A stretch of 64,000 bases of DNA from Pectinophora gossypiella (lineage: Eukaryota > Arthropoda > Insecta > Lepidoptera > Gelechiidae), in NCBI RefSeq assembly GCF_024362695.1, contig NC_065406.1, positions 13,826,001-13,890,000 on the forward strand. The letters run 5' to 3'. The notes below the pieces were generated by a model. That model ran no database searches. It saw only the letters and a program-made list of their open reading frames with translations, and was not told the DNA's origin. The first letter of the stretch is position 1. The number at the start of each line of letters is the position of its first letter. Shown here piece by piece: positions 10,213-21,111 of the stretch. The translations under genes and the position numbers were made by a program.

Positions 10213-10873
10213 ATACATACTGTTAGTAACATCGTAACGATAACTTTGAGGGATGCTTCAAAGAAAGAAAGAAAGAAAGAAAGAAAACATTTATTTTAGA
10301 AACAAGTGGTACACACAATAGAAAAATGAACAAAATAGTGAATTAAAACCTTATCTCTAAAAAGGGACATCAGCTCAGCGAGATGTTGTGACACTCCTAC
10401 ATTGAGGGAGTGCCACAACGCTGATTTTCAGCTTCAGGCTATGATTCTGAGTTGACATCAACTGGAATTTAAAGTATCATCTCCAACTCCACTAACATTA
10501 TCCCGTTTTTCACTGGGTCCGCTTACCTAACCTGAAGATTTGACAAGACCAATTTTTTATTAAAGCGACTGCCTGTCTGACCTTCCATCCCGCGAAGGGA
10601 AAAGTAGCCCAATACAGGTTAGGTCACATACCTCCGAAAATGTATTTCTCGTGAATGTGGGTTTCCTCACGATGTTTTTCTTCACCGCACGTGATCATCA
10701 TTTATGATACAAACATGAATTCGAAAACAAATGCGTCGCAAAAGTATAGAACTGAAAATAATTTATTAAAATATCATGAATTTTCTGAAAGGAAATTCCA
10801 CTTGATATTAACTCAGAATCATGGTCTCAATCTTCCCCCGCAGTATTCGTTACCATGTCACTAACACCCTGTA
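10213..10873. repeat. M3 halves, (GAAA)n retroposon piece and SINE-D
   Basis: M3 left-arm sequence (GTTAGTAACATCGTAACG) starts at 10222 and resumes near 10435. Between them a GAAAGAAAGAAA run opens an unidentified inverted retroposon end (10262-10430). SINE-D (-) occupies 10498-10735. An M3 right arm (10740-10873) ends CACTAACACCCTGTA. Confidence 0.55.
10498..10735 (-). repeat. SINE-D, 5'-truncated
   Basis: Runs from the 3' part (TCCGCTTACCTAACCTGAAG) to the ACATGAATTCGAAAAC region. The tRNA head is missing. Confidence 0.65.
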
Positions 10874-11267
10874 TAGGTGATGGACTGGGGGGTTAAAATG
10901 GCCACATCGGAGCAATTCATCTAAGACATTTGACATTTGCGCATATAAAAGTAAGCGCAATGCAAACAAATGTCAAATAGCATTATTGCTTTCTTACATG
11001 AATTGCTTCAATGTGGCCACTTTAACCCCCTGATCACCAGTCACCGTTCCGATTCATCCATAATATCCATCTTAGAACTGCGAATCAAAATTGTTTTCGC
11101 GGACACAAGGGTTGATGAGGTCGTTTTGGTAATCCACCTCACACCCAACACGATAGAAGAAGAAGAATATAGTTAGTTTAGTACAGAAACTCCCTCAATC
11201 GGCGCTTTTCCTTCAATCAGAGCTTATCGCTATTGGGTCGATTAAATTCTTTCAAATATTTTTCCTC

Positions 11268-11367
11268 TCAGACGACTGGGCACCCTCTTCAGCGCTCCCC
11301 ATTTGTCCGGCCAAGTAGTTAATGCCATCTGCGGAAAATCTACAATAAATTAAAAAAAAAGAAAAAA
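11268..11367 (+). repeat. Retro-P 3' end with A-tail
   Basis: GGGCACCCTCTTCAGCGCTC and GTCCGGCCAAGTAGTTAATG are followed by an A-rich tail. This is the sense orientation of the insert at 4381. Confidence 0.65.
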
Positions 11368-11706
11368 GAGTACGGAACCCTAATAGTGTGAGTTCGACTT
11401 GCTCTTAGCCACTTTATTTATCAGCAGCGCGATGCAAGCCACTGAAATATGAACGAAGACACGTGACACTTGTCGTTTATTTATAATAACAAGGAAAGTT
11501 TTTTTTTAGAGTTGTGTATTTTTTCTTAAGTTTTATAGGTGCGAAGACATGGTACGTAAGTTCTGCTCGGGGGCAAACATCAATAAAGAAATGATAAGAT
11601 ATGTATCTATTTAGGCAACTTAGGTTCACTTGTTAGTTATAATCACTTAAAAACTATTCACGACAAACAGGGCCGGATCCAGCGGTGGGGAGGATCACCA
11701 GTGCAT

Positions 11707-11919
11707 TGTTTATCAAAACTTACAAGCCCTGTATTACAAGAAATTTACTTGTAAAAAATTTCATTATTACAAGAATGTGTTTATCAAAACTACACATGTA
11801 AATTACACGTTACAAGTGTCAATATTTGTTTCACAAGTATATTTTACAATCTCTGTACTTTTTTGATACGCGTAACTTGTAGCTTGTGAACGTGTAGACT
11901 TGTAAGTTTTCATAAAAAC
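11707..11919. repeat. MITE M4
   Basis: TGTTTATCAAAACTTACAAG at the left and ACTTGTAAGTTTTCATAAAA at the right form inverted ends. Inside are several CTTGTAA/TTACAAG motifs. The sister copy is 15479-15698. Confidence 0.6.
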
Positions 11920-11929
11920 GGCACGGGCT

Positions 11930-12727
11930 GGATCGTGGTCAAACGCACTCATATTGTTCAAAAAAGAGCAGTTCGCGCTATTTATAATCTGCGTCATCAT
12001 CATCAGTCCATTAACGTCCCCACTGCTGGGGCACGGGCCTTCCCTATAGATGGATAGGGAGATCGGGCCTTAAACCATCACGCGGGCCCATTGCGGATTG
12101 ATGGTTATTAACGACTGCTAATGCAGCCGGGACCAACAGTTTAACGTGCCTTCCGAATCACGGAGGAGCTCGAGATGAAATTTTTTTTTTGTGGTCACCC
12201 ATCCTATGACCGGCCTTTGCGAAAGGTGTTTAACTTCAACAATCGCAGACCGAGCGCGTTTACCGCTGCGCCACGGAGCTCCTCGGGACAATCTGTGTCA
12301 TCGGGACTCTTTAAGGGAGCTGTTTAAAGAAATAAATTATACTGACGGTCGCAAGTCAATATATTTATGAAAACATTATGTATGTAGGTACGTAAAAATG
12401 TATCTCTCCTTCCGAGAAACTGTGAAAGCAATATTTACAATACAAGAAATAAAAATAAAATTGCTATTAAAAATTCTAGATTAAGTAAATTAAATTCATC
12501 TTTTTTGGGGTTATGTATACGTTTTTACAATAAAATACCAGATAATATTTTTAATTTGCCAGAAAATAAATTTAAAGCTCATGTGAAGCTTACTTTATGT
12601 AAAAAGGCTTGTCATTTCTTCTCCTCAGCCATAACACCTTCCGAAATGACGTAAATTCAAAAATATCACATTGACCTTCAACAAGTTTATCCATGATAAT
12701 TACGTTGAATAAATGATTCTGATTTCT
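11930..12727 (+). pseudogene. LINE-Q ORF2 C-terminal remnant with 3' end, split by SINE-A
   Basis: Before the SINE: IVQKRAVRAIYNL. After it (in shifting frames): ESNIYNTRNKNKIAIKNSRL, SKLNSSFLGLCIRFYNKIPD and FNLPENKFKAHVKLTLCKKA. This is the C-terminal tail typical of CR1/Jockey-type non-LTR reverse transcriptases. The 3' UTR ends TTGAATAAATGATTCTGATT. Partial copies lie at 18002-18180, 25368-25735 and 59283-59570. Confidence 0.75.
11999..12289 (-). mobile_element. SINE-A copy 2, inserted in LINE-Q
   Basis: The minus-strand copy is flanked by a 13-bp duplication with one mismatch, AATCTGCGTCATC (11986-11998) and AATCTGTGTCATC (12290-12302). Box C is intact (12193-12204, complement) and the 5S-like box A is slightly mutated. 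Five extra bases GGGAC lie between the SINE 5' end and the duplication. Confidence 0.85.
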
Positions 12728-12988
12728 GAATAATAAAAAACTACATATTATTATAATACCAATATTTTATTTATTTTTTATTCACGTCTTATATTTTCTA
12801 CATTTATTCATGACATTGAGTGTGATCATAGTTGCCAAAGTAGTATGCTAGTTCACACTGATTCGGGAGTGTTCCCTCCCGATCAGGATCAAGGTTAGGA
12901 TCAGTGTGTCACTGTGCGAGCCGGCTACAATAGGGCTGTGCCTGCTCTTGACAACAAAACAATATATTGGCCCCGATGCCTGCACCTC

Positions 12989-13360
12989 CTAATTTTACTT
13001 TAAGTTATACAACGTATTTAAGTTATACAACGTTATTTAAGTTATACCTGTCATTTTCTTATCCGTCGAAAAGGAAAGGGACGGATGATTGACAGGTCAT
13101 AATTTTAGGAAGAATTAGTAAATGAATGAATAACCCGGGCGAATCAAAAAGGTATCTTGCTGGTATGCAAACCGTTTGACGTGTGCTGTCAACATAATTC
13201 TTTCGGGTTATTGGCCAGTGTAAATTTTTATAGGGTTTTTTTAGATACATATTGTGCTTAAAATTGACGTGTGTTCCATAAATTTTATTCTTGTCGATTA
13301 CCCGTCCCTTTCCTTCTCGGCGGATAAGAAAATGACAGGTTTAACTTAAAATAAAATTAG
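12989..13360. repeat. MITE M5, long inverted ends
   Basis: The left arm, from CTAATTTTACTTTAAGTTAT through CCTGTCATTTTCTTATCCG, and the right arm, ending CTTAAAATAAAATTAG, are complementary for about 65 bp with few mismatches. In the left arm an AACGT..TTAAGTTATAC unit of about 19 bp is repeated, expanding it. No coding. Confidence 0.65.
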
Positions 13361-13511
13361 ATGGTGTTTACATGAATTAGCACCATTAAAGAAAAAGAAA
13401 TTGAGGTCACAGTAACAATCAAAATTATGTCACGTTTTAAAATACTCAAATGAAGTAACAGATTTCAAAAATGGCGCTGTATGCACGTTATATTTGAAAT
13501 AAGTTACCCAT

Positions 13512-13726
13512 CGTTTTGTGACACTGTCCTTTGTTTGGTAAGGACATTGCAGACTTGAATCATCTGATTGTCCGAAAACGTAAGATGATTCAGTGTTTTG
13601 GAGAGTACGTTGAGCCGTTGGTCTCGGCTATCGGCCGTAAAAAACGGCTCCACCAATCTCCCCTCCGGTTGATTGAGGGTAGGTCTGTGCCCAGCAGTAG
13701 GACGTTTTAGGCTGTCTATGTTATGT
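13512..13726 (+). repeat. SINE-C, 5'-truncated
   Basis: Begins in TTTTGTGACACTGTCC, has a mutated core (ACGTTGAGCCGTTGGTCTCGG) and ends CAGCAGTAGGACG...GGCTGTC. The tRNA head is missing. Confidence 0.65.
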
Positions 13727-15123
13727 AAAAGAATATTTTTGAAATTTAAATACCTATTAAATTTTTTAATTATTTTTTAATAATTAAGATACAACCAGCC
13801 AGTGATAAAGCAATATTTTTGTTTGTTCTCATTTTTCTCACTGGCCAGTAATTTATATGGAATGATCGACAGTGTACTGGCAACCCTGGGCCGACGGCAT
13901 CGTACGTACCGCAGTGCGGCGGGCTGCGGCACACGGGCGCGCGCGACTGGGACCATAGCTTAGTGCTCGCACCGAATCGTCCCACCCTATATATGCGTAT
14001 GGAACCTACTCCTATATTACATACAAAATTGGACCCACTTATTTCCTACTTCAATTATATTATAACTATATTATACAGGTATAACGAGATACAGATATTT
14101 ATTTTTTCTTTGACACAACATGGAGTTTCCATTGCCAATATTTAAAAGTAAATTAAAAAAATAATCTTATTCGACATGCCTTTTATTCAGTGAATGAATA
14201 TTTAGATTTAAACTCACAACCGTTTATTTTTAAAATGTGTTAAGTTTTTGTGTATTTAAAATATCTATTGTTATTGATTTTAGGACAGATTTATTAAAGA
14301 TTAGATTTAAAGCATGTTCCTTTAATTATAAATTATTTAATATTCGCACGCTATATGGTTGAGTTACGGACTTTTTTGTTACAATTTATATTTAGGATCT
14401 TTGGTACCCCTCTAGAGCGAATAAATTTATTTTATTTCATAACATACCGTTATGCCTATATGCTCGAAAGAGTACGCAAAGGTGTAAAGTATAATACAAA
14501 ATTATTATACAATTTATTACCTATATTTAAAATATATTATTAAGTATGTTTGAAATATAAATTCATTATATTTAAAATATTAAAAAATTAAATATACTTA
14601 CGGTATTTTACACCATAGGTATTTATATAACTATGACACATTTCAGTTTTGGAATGTGATTCAGTTTTCAGATAATTCGTGACCTTACATGATTATCTAT
14701 GGTCCACGACAATACTACTTATGTATCTATAAAAGCACTTTCAAAGGAAAATTCCCTTTACACACTTACTAAAACCATCCATAAACCGGTCAGTGAACAC
14801 CACTATCTTTACACAAATGATCGTTAAACAGTTGAATACATAAACCACTGACTATCTCACCTGATGATATATTGAGCCGGCTCACGGAAAGGTCAACTGT
14901 AACAGGTCAAGTCCATTTGGAAAGGACCTTAAAGGTCCTTCTTACCGAGAAAGGCACGCTACATGAATGTAATATTATTGTTTGCGTTATGATATTTTTC
15001 TATGTCTCCATACACTCGGCTCATTTATACCAACAATTACATCTACGAAAGCTAAATTCATAAAAACACAAAAAAAATTAGGCAGGAATCTGTGATAGCC
15101 CCGTTCGGAGACCGCGTGACTTA
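13727..15123. other. No recognised gene
   Basis: A small GC-rich patch lies at 13890-13950. The remainder, especially 14140-14620, is extremely AT-rich. I recognise no repeat ends. Confidence 0.5.
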
Positions 15124-15269
15124 CGGTCACAAGTCTGTACTAATATGTATACACTTTGAAACCATGTCACATTAACTTCTTTGACAAATTGAACCGTAAG
15201 TCTCTTTTAATGACAAATATAATAGTGCGACAGGGTTCTAAAAAGGGTACATGATATTGCTCATGACTG
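15124..15269. repeat. MITE M2
   Basis: Begins CGGTCACAAG after TA and ends CTCATGACTG, the M2 inverted ends. About 146 bp. Confidence 0.65.
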
Positions 15270-15478
15270 TTCAGTAGTATCACGGGTCTGAATCCCGGCT
15301 GAGGCTTTGAATTCATGTTTGGATCGTAGATAATTGTTATTCACATAGTTTCCAGAATTTGTTCCGGGTTAATGGCAAAAGGCTCAGAAAACAACTATAT
15401 ACGCACCACCACGCCTGTATCCGCAAAGCGGAGGGAGAAGTGTATACTATATCCACTCTCGTCAGCTATAAGTGCCGT

Positions 15479-15698
15479 GTTTATCAAAACTTACAACTCT
15501 ACACGTTCACAAGCTGCAAGTTACTCACAAGTACGTGTAAATTACGTTTATCAAAAAAAATAGAGGGATTGTAAAATATACTTGTGAAATAAATATTGAC
15601 ACTTGTAACATGTAATTTTTGATAAACACATTCTTGTAATAATATTTTTTTTACAAGTAAACTTCTTGTGATGCGGAGCTTGTAAGTTTTGATAAACA
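15479..15698. repeat. MITE M4, complete
   Basis: A perfect 19-bp inverted end, TGTTTATCAAAACTTACAA, stands at both borders. The interior has several TTACAAG-type and TTGATAAAC motifs. 220 bp, no coding. Confidence 0.7.
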
Positions 15699-15783
15699 GT
15701 GCAAAGCTAGTCAGTGTATACATATATAGTAAGTACCTATATACAGAGTGTTATTGACATCTCGTAACGAATACATCGTAATA

Positions 15784-15935
15784 ACATAACATAAACAGCC
15801 TACATACGTCCCACTGCTGGGCACAGGCCTCCCCTCAATCAACCGGAGGGGGTATGGAGCATACTCCACCACGCTGCTCCAATGCGGGTTGGTGGAGGTG
15901 TTGTTACGGCTAATAGCCGGGACCAACGGCCAACA
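15784..15935 (-). repeat. SINE-C 3' part
   Basis: CATACGTCCCACTGCTGGGC through CTAATAGCCGGGACCAACGG, inverted. The head is missing. Confidence 0.7.
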
Positions 15936-15984
15936 ATAACATCGTAATAATTCATTCAAATGTTCTTAGTTTTTTATTGTTATT

Positions 15985-16088
15985 TTCAGGTACATACTTT
16001 TGCGACGGAAAATTCCACTTGATAACTACTCAGAATAATGATCTGAATCATCCCTCAAAGTTTTCGTTGCTGTGACTAACACCCTGTA
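15985..16088. repeat. MITE M3, right arm
   Basis: CTTTTGCGACGGAAAATTCC to ACTAACACCCTGTA, one arm of the M3 palindrome. Confidence 0.6.
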
Positions 16089-17700
16089 TAGGTAAGTTAG
16101 CTGAAAGAGTTTCGGAGCATGTCAAGTTAGGCTGATGGATCGAGCACCGAACGTTGAAATTTGACATCGCTCTAACTCGACTGCACAAATTACTAAACTT
16201 AAGTGGAAATATTTAGGTTGCATGCATCACGTTTTGTACGGCAAAGTAACGTTACGTCAAAAACAGGTTGATTGATTACCAAATAGTTGTTATTATAGAG
16301 AAATATGCACAAAAAGAGCATATTACATCATCTCTGATGGCGCGGACTGACCTAACTACAATTTTTGATGAAACGGAATTTGCACCTTTTGCAATTGTCC
16401 ATTGTGTCTTATTGCACACATCGCTGCTCACTGCTCACTTTAGCAAAAAAATACAGATACATCAGTTATCAAAGTCAGCCACGATATGAGACAACTATCG
16501 TATAATAAAACTTTCCACATCACCCATTGCTTTTTTTAATATCGCGCAATCACTAGCACTAGTGTTACTACGCAATGAACGTCGGGTAATTCGATGTAGC
16601 GGTCCAGCCAGACATATCTTGGTGCGGCATGCAGACTCGTGTAATTTAGAGCTAAGGGCATATCTCCCTTGTTTCTATGCTCTGTTCTCTGTTTGTCTCT
16701 GTTGTTCGATAAGAAGAAGAATGCTTCCTCTGAATGATTGAACTATAGATTTACTACTACCGTAGATTCATCAGCGCTCAAAAAGTGGGCCGCAAAGTTT
16801 GGCAACACGGGGAAGTGCGTGGTAAAAACTTGCAAAAGTAGAAGCTCAAAGCAGAAAAAGAGGATGGAACATCATATTTCCAATAAGTAATGACATTGTC
16901 CATGTTATCATAGTATAAACATTTTAATTTTCGCAGTAAAACCCACCAAAATTATTATTTTAGTTTAAAATACACTAAAACAATCCGAGTCGTAGTATAA
17001 CTATGTATAATTTGACACGATTTTATTGAATGTATATATCGCTGTGTACGAATGTATAGCTAAACAAGCGCCAAGTTTTTGCCGCTTTTGTATCAAGTGC
17101 TGTATCTATGGTAGTGGTTGTTGGAAACATTAAAATATTAATCGACAATACTCTATCTAAGTCGTAGCATAAGTTTTTTTTTGTATGGCACTACTGCCCT
17201 ACCGGAGCGTCACGATACACGCATATTTTTGTAACAAATTTCTAAAACTATAAAAATCCCAATAAATAGTGACTATTAGTAAACAAAAGACTTTTAGTTT
17301 TCACCACCGCCAGCACCACGCCACGACAGGAAACACCTCCACTTATAGTCCAGCATGGGCCGTACATTGGTAAATCAATGGATTGAACCGATAAAAGTTA
17401 AACATCCCCTCAACTTACACCTGTATCGATCATTACAAAACCAACCGTTTCAGATTAGGGTTTTAATTATTCGTTGAATTTTGTAACGCTTTTAATTTAG
17501 ATCCCGTTACCCTTTTCAGGGAGAAACGACATTTGAGTACCTACCTGCTTTTATTATTTTTTATTTTTCGAAGTTACCCCGTAGCATACTGTGTAGCGTA
17601 TTGTTTCGCTGTAAGTACTAACATAGTAGCATTTTTTTAGTAACAAACTATGTATTTGTAATTATTTTAAAATAAACATTTTTTTTCTTTTTTATAATAT
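16089..17700. other. No recognised gene or repeat
   Basis: Longest stretch without a repeat in the left half. Open frames are short and have no recognisable domain. I see no paired splice sites that would join them. Confidence 0.45.
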
Positions 17701-17704
17701 ATAC

Positions 17705-17925
17705 AGACACACAGAGGGATTGCGTCCTCTAACATGATGGACTAATGTTATGGGCGATAGGCTGATCCCTTATCACCATAAGGTTCATCATATCCATCTT
17801 AGGACTTCGTATCAACAGTGGCTGCAAGTTGTCTTTGATTACTTGTGGCTCTGCCCACCCCATTTGGGATTACGGGCGTGAGTTTATGTATGTATGTATG
17901 TGTGTATAATATATAATAAAGAAAT
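17705..17925 (+). repeat. RTE-type 3' end with TATG-repeat tail
   Basis: GGCTGCAAGTTGTCTTTGAT, TGGGATTACGGGCGTGAG and (TATG)n. The same end recurs at 30785-30885 and, decayed, at 22860 and 36610. Confidence 0.6.
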
Positions 17926-18001
17926 CAGAGGACTTAGACAAGGATACGGGCAAAGTTCCCTATGCTTTGCCCTTCGGGGAAAACGAAAACAAAAACAAAT
18001 C

Positions 18002-18180
18002 TATGATAATTACGTTGAATAAATGATTGTGATTATGATTCTCATTGTCGCGTCAAAATCAGAATCAGAATCATTTATTCAACGTAATGATCATAGATAA
18101 ACTTGTTGAAGGTCAATGAAACATTTTTAAATCTTCGTCATTTCGCAAGGTGTTATGGCTCAGGAGAAGAAGTGTTGACA
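18002..18180. repeat. Two LINE-Q 3' ends, head to head
   Basis: 18002-18035 is the sense tail (TTGAATAAATGATT). 18058-18180 is an inverted, longer copy (AGAATCATTTATTCAACG...). Confidence 0.6.
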
Positions 18181-18416
18181 TCGGTTGAATCAATAATGTA
18201 TACATTACAAGTTAATTAGTAACTAGAGAAACATATTTGCTAGATCCTAGTTCTGTAGCAGGTCGTGTATTGAAGGTGTTTACTCTGCCAATGACGCCAA
18301 ATGTCATCATAGATATCAACCATTTACTTTAGCATATAATATATTAGGTAAATAATGGCAGCGCTCCGCCTCCCACCAGCAGCTGAGCTAGGTTAACCTC
18401 GGTCTTACTTTAGTCG

Positions 18417-18726
18417 CGGCGACGGGCGTACTTGGTCGCAATCGACCGTGCGCCGCCTTGACGGGGACCTGTGGACGGTGGTCGGAGGACCGCTGTCCAC
18501 AACATAGGTCCCGTGGTAAGGCTCCCCAAGTGTTCCGGGCAGCCCTCGGTGGAGGGGGAGGCGCTTGACGCGTTCCCATGGGCGCTGGGCCCCAAAGGGC
18601 ATCCGCCGGCGGGGACGCGGTTGTGTGCAATTACGTACCCGTATCCCCGCCACACGGCGGCAACGGTTTTAGTGGGTATACCGGGTGGCGACACCCGGGG
18701 AGTCCCACATAACCACGTTCGTAAAA
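18417..18726 (+). mobile_element. GC-rich 310-bp retroposed segment with 17-bp duplication
   Basis: Flanked by CGGTCTTACTTTAGTCG at 18400-18416 and 18727-18743. The block is strongly GC-rich in an AT-rich region and ends in AAAA just before the second repeat, as a 5'-truncated non-LTR insertion would. GGTGGCGACACCCGGGGAG and the stop-dense frames give no clear protein. Source element unidentified. Confidence 0.7.
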
Positions 18727-18847
18727 CGGTCTTACTTTAGTCGTCAATCGTGTGGGTTACGTCACGTGTCAGACGTCACACAGATGCACGTGTACGATAA
18801 CGTCAATGTGTAGTGTCTGTGTAAAACGAGTATTTATGTATGAGTGT

Positions 18848-19146
18848 TGAGGAGCTCGGTGGCGCAGCGGTAAACGCGCTCGGTCTGCGATTGTTGAAGT
18901 TAAGCAACTTTCGCAAAGGCCGGTCATAGGTTGGGTGACCACAAAAAAAAAAGTTTTCATCTTGAGCTCCTCCGTGCTTCGGAAGTCACGTTAATCCGTT
19001 GGTCCAGGCTGCATTAGCAGTCGTTAATAACCATCAATCCGCACTGGGCCCGCGTGATGGTTTAAGGCCCGATCTCCCTATCCATCCATAGGGAAGGCCC
19101 GTGACCCAGCAGTGGGGACATTAATGGGTTGATGATGATGATGATG
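18848..19146 (+). mobile_element. SINE-A copy 3
   Basis: The duplication ATGTATGAGTGT stands at 18836-18847 and 19147-19158 (at least 9 bp after discounting the ATG-repeat tail). The 5S-like box A is at 18896-18908 and box C at 18929-18940 with one change. The target was another repeat that also occurs near 5711. Confidence 0.87.
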
Positions 19147-19173
19147 ATGTATGAGTGTGACTTTCATCATCAT

Positions 19174-19480
19174 CATCACTAATTTAAGAGCCACGCTCTT
19201 CTCCATGCTACTTTTTAGGGAAAAATCGGGCAGTTTCTTCCGCCCCTAGTAAGGCTTTACCTTTAGTCAGTTCTAAAACTAGCTCTATCTCTTTCTCGTG
19301 ATTACTGCAAGTGAATGACGGCACTATTTTTAGAGCAGTCAAAATTGGCACCACTATATATTTTAAAGCATAATAAAAAGGCTGGCGTTTGAAAACGGCA
19401 ATTTCCAAGTGAATTCCGGCGGGCCTTGAACCGACGCCCACGCGGTTATTTTGGTCCGGCCCACGCCTCAGCTGCTCCTC
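19174..19480. repeat. Unclassified repeat-like block
   Basis: TAATTTAAGAGCCACGCTC and GGCGGGCCTTGAACCGACGC look like dispersed-repeat sequence I associate with Lepidoptera, but there is no second copy here. Low certainty. Confidence 0.3.
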
Positions 19481-19570
19481 ACGTGCAAACCATTATTATA
19501 CCACCAAGTACTTGACTACAATCTGTTCATAGGTATAACTTCAAATACATACGTAAACATAATATGTTCT

Positions 19571-19790
19571 TTTGTGTAACTAAATAAGCTCGCGACTACT
19601 ATTCCGAATTGGGTTATCGTTTATCGAGTTGCTTTTTTTTATGTTGGACTGAATAAAAAAAAAATATTTTTATTTTTTTTATTTAAATTTTTCCTTTGTG
19701 TAAATAAATAAGCTCGCGACTACTATTCCGAATTGGGTTATCGTTTATCGAGTTGCTTTTATATTGGTCTGAATCAAAAAAGATAGATAG
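19571..19790. repeat. Two-copy tandem duplication, period about 124 bp
   Basis: AATAAGCTCGCGACTACTAT and GGGTTATCGTTTATCGAG recur nearly identically at 19585-19635 and 19706-19757. The copies diverge in their A/T-run parts. Confidence 0.7.
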
Positions 19791-19854
19791 ATAAAATACT
19801 TTATTCTTCTTCTTTGCGAGTCGATGGCGATCGAAGCTAAATTTTTGCTGACCA

Positions 19855-20528
19855 ATAATTGGCCACGCTTACGGCATTGTCATTGTGCTGTACCCTCTTG
19901 CCGGAATAGCACCCCCTGAAATCCGACGGGAGGCTGCTGGCGCTGTAGAACGGACAAAAATGATAAAGGACAGCCGCCATCCGATGCATGGTGACATTTC
20001 GGTGCCTCAAAGGCTTAAAAGTCGTCACAGCTTCCTTAAAGAGGTGGCTCCATTGGATTCCGAACCTAGCCAAGCCCGCTTAAATCTTTGGCGGCGGAAG
20101 TGTTCTCCCACCCCTTTTATCGCGCCATCGGAGGGTCTTCCGCCTGGAAGTAATCTAGCGTGGCCCACATAGAAGTCTTTAAATAGGCTCCGGACACAGG
20201 TTGGCCGCTGCAAGGATAATCTCTGCAGGTGGGGATACCTGGTTGATGGTTGTGATGATTGCGAGTGTGGAGTATCACCACAAACTATGGCTCACCTTTT
20301 GTGCTGTCCTAAGTGCCCTAACACCTGCACTATTGAAGACCTGTACGAAGCCACTGACAATGCCGTAAATACTTTATTGAGCACAATGGACACAAAATAC
20401 AGAGATAAGAACAATAGACACTGGAAAGCACAACAGGTGGCCTTATTGCTTATACAGCAATTCCTTCCAGGCAACCTTATGGTACAGGAAAATAAAATAA
20501 AAAAGAAAAGGATAAAGATATATTTTTG
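19855..20528 (+). pseudogene. LINE-J ORF2 C-terminal domain, one in-frame stop
   Basis: A single frame carries AYGIVIVLYPLAGIAPPEIR, LNRLRTQVGRCKDNLCRWGY and the zinc-knuckle-like CDDCECG...TMAHLLCCPKCP, the end of a Jockey/R1-like reverse-transcriptase ORF. TAG at 20170-20172 replaces what is usually Trp (AWPT-stop-KSLN). Otherwise the frame continues to the stop after IKIYF. The part from about 20440 matches LINE 3' UTR sequence. Confidence 0.8.
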
Positions 20529-20686
20529 AAAACTAAAACTCTACTAACGGAAAAATCACGCTCTAAAAGTATGAAACTAGAAAATGTTTATCTGAAATTC
20601 TTCTAAATAGTGATGTTTAGGAGATAGCCGTGGTCGTAAACGGTGCAAACTTTTAGGACAAATTGGCATAATAGATGCTCGACCCC

Positions 20687-20752
20687 TATGGTCCAACGGA
20701 TGAGCGTTCGGCTCACGATCCGGAAGACCTGTGTTCGATTCCCGGAGGGAAC
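20687..20752 (+). repeat. SINE-B head only
   Basis: tRNA-like region: CTATGGTCCAACGGATGAGCG, anticodon-arm CTCACGATCCGGAAG and B box TGTTCGATTCCCGG. Cut off by Repeat-T at 20753. Confidence 0.65.
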
Positions 20753-20967
20753 AAATTCAAATTCAAAAAATATCTTTATTCAATAGGTAGTTACTAGGTA
20801 GTTACTAGGTAGTTACTAGGTAGTTACTAGGTAGTTACTAGGTAGTTACTAGGTATAGTAGGTAGGTACACTTTGAATCGTCAATTTTTACATTACGAAC
20901 GTCTCAACCGCCTAAAACTACTGCAGCTTCTCACAACCTGTATAGCCGGGGGAAAGAAGCTGCAAAC
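20753..20967 (-). repeat. Repeat-T with internal minisatellite
   Basis: Same family as 3687-3866. After CAATA, where others read GGTAACATAG, six exact copies of GGTAGTTACTA (20786-20851) are inserted before the family sequence resumes with GGTACACTTTGAATCG. Confidence 0.75.
20786..20851. repeat. 11-bp minisatellite, 6 copies
   Basis: Unit GGTAGTTACTA, six exact repeats, expanding one word of Repeat-T. Confidence 0.85.
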
Positions 20968-21015
20968 TGCAACCAGTGTTGCATAGGGTGGTCATCAATC
21001 TCACAACCCACACGA

Positions 21016-21110
21016 TAGAAGTACTATAATAGTAAGTAGTAGTGTAGTCGTTACATGAGCCATGTCAGGGGCCTTTGGCGGCTCAGTAATAGCCCTGCCA
21101 CCAGAGTTGT
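21016..21110 (+). repeat. SINE-B 3' fragment
   Basis: GTAGTCGTTACATGAGCCAT to CCCTGCCACCAGAGTTG, directly abutting the next full SINE-B. Confidence 0.55.
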
Positions 21111-21111
21111 T

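Noticed and set aside
20786..20851. CRISPR-like array
   Set aside because: The six 11-bp units are contiguous with no spacers, in a eukaryotic retroposon end.
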